Source: Gammaproteobacteria bacterium (GTDB taxonomy: Bacteria > Pseudomonadota > Gammaproteobacteria > Pseudomonadales > GM7GCV1). From it: 5,051 nt of DNA. Under the pieces are notes generated by a model, which did not search any database, had not been told where the DNA came from, and was given only the letters and a program-made list of their open reading frames with translations. The stretch covers positions 1 through 5,051 of the forward strand of contig JAURLY010000112.1 in the NCBI GenBank assembly GCA_030830945.1, in the 5' to 3' direction. The first letter of the stretch is position 1; every line of letters starts with the position of its first letter. The position numbers were made by a program, and so were the translations under genes. Shown here piece after piece: positions 1-5,051 of this stretch.

Positions 1-581
1 AAGGCAATATTTTGTGGTGTCAGGGACATAGCCGATGCAATAACTACCGCGTGCCCCAGTCTGTCTGGATGCTCCAGTGCCCAGCGCATGGCCTGCATGC
101 CACCTAGACTGCCACCGATAACTGCCGCCCATCGATGGATGCCAAGCGCATCTGCCAACTGACGCTGTGATTCTACCCAGTCGCGAAAACGAAGCTGGGG
201 AAAGTCCGGCCCCCAATGTTTACCGGTATCCGGGTTAATGGTGTTGGGGCCGGTACTGCCATGACATCCACCGAGATTATTGGGGACTACGACAAAAAAA
301 TTGTTGGTATCGATTGGCTTGCCCGGGCCAATACAGGAATCCCACCAGCCCGGTTTCTCTTCTGGATTTTCCCCATGGTAGCCTGCGGCATGATGGTTGC
401 CACTTAACGCATGACAGATCAAAACGGCATTGGTTTTGTCCGCGTTGATTTTTCCGTAGGTTTCATAGACCAGATCATAGCCATTAAGCACACGTCCACA
501 GGCAAGCGTTAGTGGCTCGCTAATGTGAATTTTTTCTGGTGTGACCAAACCGACTGAATCGGCTGGGTATTGCCTTGCCAT
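1..581 (-). CDS. metX: Homoserine O-acyltransferase MetX, N-terminal part, cut by the left window edge
   Basis: MetX transfers an acyl group from acetyl-CoA or succinyl-CoA to the hydroxyl of L-homoserine in the cytoplasm, the first committed step of methionine synthesis. Seen here are 193 codons of an alpha/beta-hydrolase-fold protein; the family usually has about 370-380 residues, so roughly the C-terminal half lies beyond the edge. Visible motifs are the DSVGLVTP N-terminus (residues 8-15), ICHALSG (55-61), PGWWDSCIGPGKPID (77-91), NNLGGCHGSTGP (101-112) and the nucleophile elbow GGSLGG (156-161) with Ser158 as the expected catalytic serine. The Asp and His of the triad should lie in the missing part. 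The ATG at 581-579 is chosen because an in-frame TAA lies 21 nt upstream and the N-terminus matches Pseudomonas MetX. No good Shine-Dalgarno precedes it. Pseudomonas relatives use succinyl-CoA, so this enzyme may too, but the acyl donor cannot be told from this fragment. In relatives metW follows metX. Confidence 0.95.
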   Translation of the reverse strand, partial: MARQYPADSVGLVTPEKIHISEPLTLACGRVLNGYDLVYETYGKINADKTNAVLICHALSGNHHAAGYHGENPEEKPGWWDSCIGPGKPIDTNNFFVVVPNNLGGCHGSTGPNTINPDTGKHWGPDFPQLRFRDWVESQRQLADALGIHRWAAVIGGSLGGMQAMRWALEHPDRLGHAVVIASAMSLTPQNIA

Positions 582-585
582 ATGA

Positions 586-676
586 CTCTGGATTCTGGCT
601 ATTTAATTGTGGCGCAGTGTACTGGTTGATGCTGTCCTGTGCCAGAAGCAGCATGATTGGGATAATTGCTCCAGAA
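586..676 (-). promoter_or_regulatory. metX leader with nested complementary segments (candidate RNA structure)
   Basis: The 96 bp between the yggT stop and the metX ATG contain two copies of TTCTGG on the transcribed strand (plus positions 676-670 and 647-641) and, next to the start codon, two adjacent complementary segments (599-593 and 592-586). The inner pair, TTCTGGC with GCCAGAA, is 7 bp perfect. The outer pair, TCTGGA with TCCAGA, is 6 bp plus one wobble. The order allows both helices to form nested, ending about 4 nt before the ATG, where a ribosome would bind. Such a structure could limit initiation, or the repeats could be a protein operator. It does not resemble a SAM riboswitch that I can recognise, and no MetJ box is visible. 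Short repeats of this size can arise by chance, so this stays tentative. Confidence 0.25.
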
Positions 677-677
677 G

Positions 678-1277
678 CTAAAAACCAATAACCAGACTGG
701 GCGCCAGGCCGGTGCCCTGTGCGAGGTTTGTTGTAATTATTTGCAGGATGTTGATCATCATGAAGAGCAATAAAGGAGACAAATCAATACCGCCCATTGG
801 GGGAAGAACTCTCTGCAGTGGATAGATGATCGGTGCCATTAACTGCTCGATGAGTGTCAAAATCGGGTGCTGTACACGCACGCCACCGAGCAGTGCGGCA
901 AAGCTCATGATAATAAGAATAATCATGCCCCAAAAGACTATGGTCAAAAATAACTGGAATGTTCCTATGGCGGCCCAGGCAAGAGCCGTGACCGGATCAA
1001 TTAGCTGCGAGTAAAAAATCAGGCAGGAAATTTCAATAATTAGAATCTGGACGATGATTACCCACAAAATTCCAGCCAGATCAAGGCGGCCCCATTGCGG
1101 GATGATTTTGCCCAAAAGCCAAACAGGCTTCTGGGTGATTTTCACAGTAAATTGGCTAACCGGGTTGTAGTAGTCGGCACGGCTGGCTTGCAGGAACACA
1201 CGAAGCAGAGCAAAGAAGACATATAAGCCTCCGATAGTCTGGATCATGTAGCTCAATATTTGTTGGCTGGCGCTCAC
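678..1277 (-). CDS. yggT: YggT family integral membrane protein with two YGGT domains
   Basis: This is a 199-residue inner-membrane protein of the YggT family, whose biochemical role is unknown; E. coli yggT has been linked to osmotic shock and ion stress tolerance. Two YGGT repeats are visible, each a hydrophobic helix pair with a conserved loop: RADYYNPVSQF (33-43) followed by IIP...LDLA (58-68), then QHPILTLIEQLMAPI (136-150) followed by VLPPMGGIDLSPLL (157-170). Hydrophobic segments lie near residues 12-30, 67-89, 105-130 and 165-183. An ATG at 1316 in the same frame would overlap the end of proC by 35 bp. The GTG at 1277-1275 is preferred because it follows the proC stop by 4 bp and has GGAG 9 nt upstream. 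A start at Met11 is a less likely alternative. Translation is probably coupled to proC. Confidence 0.9.
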   Translation of the reverse strand: MSASQQILSYMIQTIGGLYVFFALLRVFLQASRADYYNPVSQFTVKITQKPVWLLGKIIPQWGRLDLAGILWVIIVQILIIEISCLIFYSQLIDPVTALAWAAIGTFQLFLTIVFWGMIILIIMSFAALLGGVRVQHPILTLIEQLMAPIIYPLQRVLPPMGGIDLSPLLLFMMINILQIITTNLAQGTGLAPSLVIGF

Positions 1278-1281
1278 GTCT

Positions 1282-2109
1282 TTAGTCTCCGAATTCTTTT
1301 GCCATTTCTGCGGCACGCTGGGCGCAGTGTTTCATTGCATTTTGCACGGTCTTTGGAAGCTCATCCTGATTGAAACTCTGCAAGGCCGCATGGGTTGTCC
1401 CACCTTTGGATGTCACGTTTTCGCGCAGCTGGCTTAGGCTGTCTGTGCTTTCCTGCGCCAATGTACCGGCGCCAAGACAGGTTTGAATAGCCAGTTTTTC
1501 AGCAACTTCCCGACTCAAGCCCATTTCCACAGCTTTCTCGGTCATGAGTTCCATAAGATAAAAGAAATAGGCTGGCCCGGAACCAGAAAGTGCAGTGACG
1601 ACATCAATGTCTTCATCGGTATTTACCCACTGGACAATACCCACGGCAGACATAATTTCTTCAGCCTGGGCTTTTTGCTGCTGGGTAGCATGATTGTTTG
1701 CGTAAAGTCCTGATGCGCCTTTTTGAATGAGCGAGGGCGTGTTGGGCATACAGCGAACTATGGCGCGATCACCAAACCAGAGCTGTAGGGACTGCATGGA
1801 AATTCCAGCGGCAATTGAGACCACCATGGCATCGGGCTTCAAACGCGGTGCCAGATCCTGGGCGACCTGTTTTAATATTTGCGGTTTTACTGCCAGTACG
1901 ACTACATCTGCCTTATTTGCCTTTGTGGCATCGGGATAAATGCCCAGTGAGCTACCATCAGGAACCGTGTTTTTTAGTTTTTCACGCTGTTGCTCTGATG
2001 GGTCGCAGGCCAAAATACTGCGGGCGGGATAGCCCTTGTTGATTAGGCCACCGATCAGGCTGGTCGCCATGTTGCCGCTGCCTATAAAGGCGATAATAGG
2101 TGAACTCAT
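1282..2109 (-). CDS. proC: Pyrroline-5-carboxylate reductase ProC
   Basis: ProC reduces 1-pyrroline-5-carboxylate to L-proline with NAD(P)H, the last step of proline synthesis, in the cytoplasm. At 275 residues it has the usual family length. The Rossmann dinucleotide site is at the N-terminus (FIGSGNMA, residues 8-15), followed by VVVLAVKPQ (69-77), RCMPNTP (119-125) and ALSGSGPAYFF (173-183). The C-terminal dimerisation and substrate domain carries the P5CR signature LRENVTSKGGTTHAAL (228-243). Nothing key is missing. The ATG at 2109 gives the standard N-terminus, but no clear Shine-Dalgarno precedes it; the 68-bp gap from mscS even carries an anti-SD-like CTCCTTA on the coding strand. The gene is in the conserved yggS-proC-yggT neighbourhood and is probably cotranscribed with yggT. 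Confidence 0.97.
   Translation of the reverse strand: MSSPIIAFIGSGNMATSLIGGLINKGYPARSILACDPSEQQREKLKNTVPDGSSLGIYPDATKANKADVVVLAVKPQILKQVAQDLAPRLKPDAMVVSIAAGISMQSLQLWFGDRAIVRCMPNTPSLIQKGASGLYANNHATQQQKAQAEEIMSAVGIVQWVNTDEDIDVVTALSGSGPAYFFYLMELMTEKAVEMGLSREVAEKLAIQTCLGAGTLAQESTDSLSQLRENVTSKGGTTHAALQSFNQDELPKTVQNAMKHCAQRAAEMAKEFGD
1287..1290 (-). promoter_or_regulatory. Ribosome binding site deciding the yggT GTG start
   Basis: GGAG lies inside the last codons of proC, 9 nt before the GTG at 1277. It is the only good Shine-Dalgarno sequence near the plausible yggT starts. It favours this GTG over the longer ATG at 1316 and over the internal ATG (Met11). Confidence 0.7.
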
Positions 2110-2177
2110 TGTTTATTTTCGATCGCTGTAAATTAAGGAGTGGACCTGTGGCGCGAGAGTTTAGCAGGTTGAGCCAC

Positions 2178-3497
2178 CTATTTTTTAACATCCTCAAGGG
2201 GCTCTTCGTTAAGTATTCGAACTTCTCGTTGTGGGAATGGAATTTGGATGCCGTGTTCGCGCAGAACTTCAAAAATCATTAATAGCAAGTCACCGCCAAC
2301 CCGGTTCTTGCCATCATCAATTCCTTCCATCCAGAACTCAACGAACATGTTGACTCCTGAGTCTCCAAAGCTATCTATTTCACAGTCGGGGCGCATTTCA
2401 AATGGCAGATCATCTCCACTCATTACTTGCGGGTGGCTGGCGACTACTTCTTTGACTATTTCTACCATGGCGCGGATATCTGTTGCATAGGCAACAGAGA
2501 AATCCACCCGGTAGCGTTGTTTAGGATCCTTGTGCGACCAATTGACGAAGGTCGATGAGATAAACATCTCGTTGGGCACCACGATATCTTTTCCGTCGTA
2601 GGTTTCCAAAGCGATAAAACGCATTTTAAATTCACGAACAAAACCGGTTCGGCCATCTTCCAGCTCAATGTAATCGCCTATGGTGATTGAGCGATCCATC
2701 AGGATAATAATTCCGGAGATGAAATTGGATGCAATGGATTGAAGGCCAAAACCCAGACCCACACCGAGGGCGCCGCCAAAGACAGCGAGAGCCGTCAGAT
2801 TAATCCCCATCATATTGAGCAGAAGAATGGCAATAATGCAGAACAGGCCTACTTCAAAAAGTTTTGCAAAAACTTCCCGGGTAGGGACATCCAAGGATTC
2901 CTGTTTGCGAATGATGGACTGACCAACGTCGTTGGATGAACGACCCAGCCAAAACAAAACGGTGCCAAAGAAGGCAACCCTGGCTAGACCGTAAGCCGAA
3001 ATAGAGATATTGCCGACGCTTATAGAGATGGACTGGAGAACTATGGTGATGTCATCGAGCCAGCCAATAAGGTGCAAAAACAAAATTGGCAGTCCCGCAT
3101 AAGTGAATATCACACCGAGGATTTTGTGTCCGACAAACTTGTCTATCAGACTTTTAAAGAAAGTAAGGACAGCAATGGTCAATGCTGCCGTTAGAATCCA
3201 GTTTTGTTCGAGCAGAATCTTGCTGGCCTCAGTACCAAATTTAAGGAGTAGAATTGCACACAGCGGAAACACAATTCGATCAATCTGGAACATGGCTTTG
3301 CGCATCGGGTGCGACTCGGCTGTTGGTTCGGTGGTCACCAGTGGGGACGACTTGCGTATTTTGAGCGCAATCCAGTAGGCGAAGGTGTAAATCACCAGAA
3401 TGACGCCAAACTGCACGTAGCTGTCCACTTGCCAGATATCGTTAAAGATATTCATGATTTGTTCTTGAAATTTATCGGCAAGTTCCTGAATGCGCAT
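2178..3497 (-). CDS. MscS-family mechanosensitive ion channel, large multi-helix type
   Basis: This is an inner-membrane channel of the small-conductance mechanosensitive family, which opens under membrane tension to release solutes on hypo-osmotic shock. It has 439 residues, against 286 in E. coli MscS. Extra N-terminal helices are visible at about 28-46, 75-88, 101-117, 126-145, 167-185 and 211-231, before the pore-lining helix. The pore helix and following beta domain are very clear: GGALGVGLGFGLQSIASNFISGIIIL (241-266), DRSITIGDYIEL (268-279), GFVREFKMRF (285-294), DIVVPNEMFISSTFVNWS (304-321). The C-terminus ends with GIQIPFPQREVRI (416-428), typical of the cytoplasmic cage. ATG 3497 has AGGGGA 6 nt upstream; the internal ATG at residue 15 has none. 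The first 25 residues are polar and could be periplasmic or amphipathic. The gene lies between yggS and proC, where Pseudomonas has no gene. Which subfamily it belongs to, and whether it gates, cannot be told here. Confidence 0.95.
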   Translation of the reverse strand: MRIQELADKFQEQIMNIFNDIWQVDSYVQFGVILVIYTFAYWIALKIRKSSPLVTTEPTAESHPMRKAMFQIDRIVFPLCAILLLKFGTEASKILLEQNWILTAALTIAVLTFFKSLIDKFVGHKILGVIFTYAGLPILFLHLIGWLDDITIVLQSISISVGNISISAYGLARVAFFGTVLFWLGRSSNDVGQSIIRKQESLDVPTREVFAKLFEVGLFCIIAILLLNMMGINLTALAVFGGALGVGLGFGLQSIASNFISGIIILMDRSITIGDYIELEDGRTGFVREFKMRFIALETYDGKDIVVPNEMFISSTFVNWSHKDPKQRYRVDFSVAYATDIRAMVEIVKEVVASHPQVMSGDDLPFEMRPDCEIDSFGDSGVNMFVEFWMEGIDDGKNRVGGDLLLMIFEVLREHGIQIPFPQREVRILNEEPLEDVKK

Positions 3498-3503
3498 GGT
3501 TAT

Positions 3504-3509
3504 TCCCCT
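3504..3509 (-). promoter_or_regulatory. Ribosome binding site of the mscS-family gene
   Basis: AGGGGA lies 6 nt before the ATG at 3497 and supports that start over the internal ATG encoding residue 15. It is one of the stronger ribosome binding sites among the minus-strand genes here. Confidence 0.65.
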
Positions 3510-3572
3510 AAAAGGTAATTACAGCAGTTGGCTTTATTGGCAGGACATTGGGTAAATCGATTATTGGCCGTA

Positions 3573-3600
3573 ATTATCTGGGAGTTTGCGGTTAAAGCAA
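3573..3600 (-). promoter_or_regulatory. Candidate sigma-70 type promoter for the mscS-family gene
   Basis: In the 129-bp gap between the yggS stop and the mscS ATG there is TTGCTT (3600-3595) and GATAAT (3578-3573), separated by 16 nt. The -10 matches the consensus at 5 of 6 positions and the -35 at 3 of 6. It would give a leader of about 70 nt. The TTTGC/GCAAA inverted repeat at 3585-3601 overlaps the -35 and spacer and could be a small operator, or chance. This suggests that the channel gene, and perhaps proC-yggT downstream, can be transcribed separately from yggS. It is a by-eye call only. Confidence 0.3.
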
Positions 3601-3626
3601 ATGATTCCCGGGAAGATAGCGGATAT

Positions 3627-4310
3627 TTAATGGCGTTCACCAAAAATATCTGTACCTATTCGAACCATGGTGGATCCAGCGGCAATTGCCTCCTCCAGAT
3701 CCGAAGACATTCCCAGAGATAAAGTGTCACAGTCAGGAAATTCTTGCTTAAACTCCTGAAACTGTTGTTGGGCCCGTTGGCATGTTTCTAACCTGGCAGC
3801 AGAATTTTCCTGTGGCGCAGGGATAAACATCAGTCCTCTGAGGCGGAGCCTGGGTAAGGTTTCAACCAGTTTTCCCAGCGCTAAAGCTTGCTCCAGGACA
3901 ATGCCAGACTTGGATTCTTCTTCGTCAAGGTTGATTTGTATGCATACATTGAGAGGCGACATATCCTCCGGACGCTGGTCATTCAGACGCCGGGCGATTT
4001 TTTCCCTATCCAGTGTCTGAACCCAATCAAAGCTTTCCGCAATACTGCGGGTTTTATTGCTTTGGATTGGCCCGATAAAGTGCCAAATAACGTCCCTGGT
4101 CTGGATATCCTGAATTTTTTGAAGAGCATCTTGCAGATAGTTTTCGCCAAAATCGCGTTGGCCACTTTCCAGGGCAGCATAAACGTCTTCCACGGGCTTG
4201 GTTTTGCTGACAGCAATTAGTTGTATGCTTTCCGGGTCTCTTCCTGCGTTTTTGGCAGCAAGTGCTATTCTGGCTTTTACTGATGTGAGATTTTCGGCTA
4301 GTCTGCTCAT
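3627..4310 (-). CDS. yggS: YggS/PLPBP family pyridoxal 5'-phosphate homeostasis protein
   Basis: This cytoplasmic PLP-binding protein of the YggS/PROSC (COG0325) family has no known catalytic activity and buffers pyridoxal phosphate; loss in E. coli disturbs vitamin B6 and amino-acid pools. It has 227 residues, close to the family norm, and folds as an alanine-racemase-like TIM barrel. Lys36 in LIAVSKTKP (31-39) is the expected Schiff-base lysine. Other family motifs are FGENYLQDA (54-62), WHFIGPIQSNK (76-86), a typical CIQINLDEEESKSG (122-135), RGLMFIPAP (158-166), LSLGMSSDLEEAI (197-209) and the phosphate-binding VRIGTDIFG (216-224). ATG 4310 gives the usual N-terminus, though no clear Shine-Dalgarno is visible upstream. 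It is divergent from pilT across 59 bp, as in Pseudomonas. Confidence 0.97.
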   Translation of the reverse strand: MSRLAENLTSVKARIALAAKNAGRDPESIQLIAVSKTKPVEDVYAALESGQRDFGENYLQDALQKIQDIQTRDVIWHFIGPIQSNKTRSIAESFDWVQTLDREKIARRLNDQRPEDMSPLNVCIQINLDEEESKSGIVLEQALALGKLVETLPRLRLRGLMFIPAPQENSAARLETCQRAQQQFQEFKQEFPDCDTLSLGMSSDLEEAIAAGSTMVRIGTDIFGERH

Positions 4311-4369
4311 TGAAAGATAATTAATTACTTGCTGTCACTCCTGCCAGAAATATAACGAGGATATTGTCG
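4311..4369. promoter_or_regulatory. Short divergent intergenic region between yggS and pilT
   Basis: These 59 bp must hold, or overlap, the 5' signals of both genes. On the plus strand GATAAT (4316-4321) is a plausible -10 for pilT, leaving a leader of about 42 nt, but no good -35 sits upstream of it within yggS. On the minus strand the region is AT-rich just before the yggS ATG (TAATTAATTAT), with no convincing promoter pair. The spacing means that the promoters probably overlap or extend into the neighbouring coding sequences. No hairpin or obvious operator is visible. Confidence 0.35.
4357..4360 (+). promoter_or_regulatory. Ribosome binding site of pilT
   Basis: GAGG lies 9 nt before the ATG at 4370 and supports it as the pilT start. 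This start also gives the standard MDITELLAFSAKQGASD N-terminus of the family. Confidence 0.65.
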
Positions 4370-5051
4370 ATGGATATTACCGAACTTTTGGCCTTTTCTG
4401 CCAAACAGGGCGCTTCGGATATTCACCTTTCTGCCGGTATGCCGCCTATGATCAGGGTCGACGGTGAAGTACGCAAGATCAATATACCGGCATTGGAGCA
4501 TAAGGATGTCCTGAGTCTTATTCACGACATCATGAATGACAAGCAGCGTAAAAACTATGAAGAATTCCTGGAAGCTGACTTTGCCTTCGAGATACCGGGC
4601 CTTTCCCGTTTCCGGGTAAATGCCTTTAACCAGAACCGTGGATGCGGTGCGGTATTTCGTACTATTCCCTCGAAAATCCTGTCGATGGAAGATCTGGGTA
4701 TGGGTAATATCTTTAAAGAATTAAGCATGCAGCCGAATGGTCTGGTGCTGGTTACCGGGCCAACTGGTTCGGGTAAATCGACCACCCTGGCGGCAATGAT
4801 CGACTACATTAATGACAATAAGTACGACCATATCCTGACTATTGAAGATCCTATCGAATTTGTTCACAAGAGCAAACGCTGTTTGGTGAATCAGCGTGAA
4901 GTGCGTCGAGATACCCTTAGTTTTGATAACGCTTTGCGCTCCGCGCTGCGGGAAGATCCCGATATTATCCTGGTGGGTGAAATGCGTGATTTGGAAACGA
5001 TTCGACTTGCCATGAGTGCAGCTGAAACTGGCCATCTGGTGTTTGGGACAC
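4370..5051 (+). CDS. pilT: Type IV pilus retraction ATPase PilT, N-terminal part, cut by the right window edge
   Basis: PilT is the hexameric cytoplasmic ATPase that powers type IV pilus retraction in twitching motility and DNA uptake. The window holds 227 codons of a protein that usually has about 345. The PAS-like N-terminal domain spans about residues 1-100 (SAKQGASDIHLSAG 10-23, RFRVNAFNQNRG 80-91). The RecA-like core follows: Walker A GPTGSGKS (130-137), Asp box LTIEDPIEF (156-164), Walker B ILVGEMRD (200-207) with the catalytic Glu204, and His box AETGHLVFGT (218-227) with His222. These positions match P. aeruginosa PilT numbering. The AIRNLIRE retraction motif would be beyond the edge. 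Unusual residues are Cys92, where relatives have Ala in NRGAGAVF, and Arg179, where Pseudomonas has His. In relatives pilU follows downstream. No stop occurs before the window end. Confidence 0.98.
   Translation, partial: MDITELLAFSAKQGASDIHLSAGMPPMIRVDGEVRKINIPALEHKDVLSLIHDIMNDKQRKNYEEFLEADFAFEIPGLSRFRVNAFNQNRGCGAVFRTIPSKILSMEDLGMGNIFKELSMQPNGLVLVTGPTGSGKSTTLAAMIDYINDNKYDHILTIEDPIEFVHKSKRCLVNQREVRRDTLSFDNALRSALREDPDIILVGEMRDLETIRLAMSAAETGHLVFGT

Noticed and set aside
216..407. Plus-strand frame of 63 codons at 216-407
   Set aside because: It lies wholly within metX on the opposite strand, where the MetX motifs are continuous, and it resembles no family.
2110..2180. Rho-independent terminator after the mscS-family gene
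   Set aside because: Only a 4-bp AGGT/ACCT stem is visible, with no following T-run, so transcription may continue into proC.
1982..2272. Minus-strand 96-codon frame spanning the mscS-proC gap
   Set aside because: It is a shadow of the mscS 3' end and the proC 5' end in a shifted frame. Both real genes are complete with conserved ends.
2462..2668. Minus-strand 68-codon frame inside the channel gene
   Set aside because: It is the shifted frame of the MscS beta-domain coding sequence. The main frame is intact across it, so there is no frameshift or second gene.
4320..4342. Five-codon upstream frame (GTG ACA GCA AGT AAT TAA) before yggS
   Set aside because: The GGAG overlaps the GTG, leaving no spacing for ribosome binding, and the peptide has no attenuator-like codon content.
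4329..4356. TTGCTG - 16 nt - TATAAC as a pilT promoter
   Set aside because: The transcript would start at about 4363, after the GAGG ribosome binding site (4357-4360), so it would lack that site. It would need leaderless translation, which nothing else suggests.

Overview
The window looks like chromosomal core sequence from a gammaproteobacterium of the Pseudomonas/Cellvibrio type, with moderate GC by eye. This is inferred from two things. The gene order pilT <> yggS - proC - yggT - metX is the classic arrangement around pilT in Pseudomonas and its relatives. The PilT and MetX fragments are also close, residue for residue, to the Pseudomonas proteins as I remember them. The species cannot be named from the sequence alone.

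Layout: the minus strand carries five genes read right to left. They are a YggS/PLPBP pyridoxal-phosphate homeostasis protein (4310-3627), a large MscS-family mechanosensitive channel (3497-2178), the proline biosynthesis enzyme ProC (2109-1282), the two-domain membrane protein YggT (1277-678), and the 5' part of metX, a homoserine O-acyltransferase (581 to the left edge). The plus strand carries the 5' part of pilT, the twitching-motility retraction ATPase, from 4370 to the right edge. It diverges from yggS across 59 bp. There are no RNA genes, mobile elements, CRISPR arrays or prophage remnants, and no gene-free stretch longer than about 130 bp.

How the genes fit together: yggS-proC-yggT is a widely conserved housekeeping cluster in which PLP homeostasis, proline synthesis and a membrane protein travel together, and metX begins the O-acylhomoserine route to methionine. 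The mscS-family gene is the accessory element. It sits between yggS and proC, has its own 129-bp leader with a candidate promoter and a clear ribosome binding site, and is followed by 68 bp before proC. The proC-yggT junction is tight (4 bp) and fixes an upstream GTG start for yggT. metX has a 96-bp leader with no good Shine-Dalgarno sequence but with nested complementary CCAGA/TCTGG segments next to its start codon.

I found no convincing undescribed system. The leads worth checking are the inserted channel gene, the metX leader structure, a small antisense ORF with a perfect ribosome binding site at the mscS 3' end, and a few unusual residues in PilT. All are modest.
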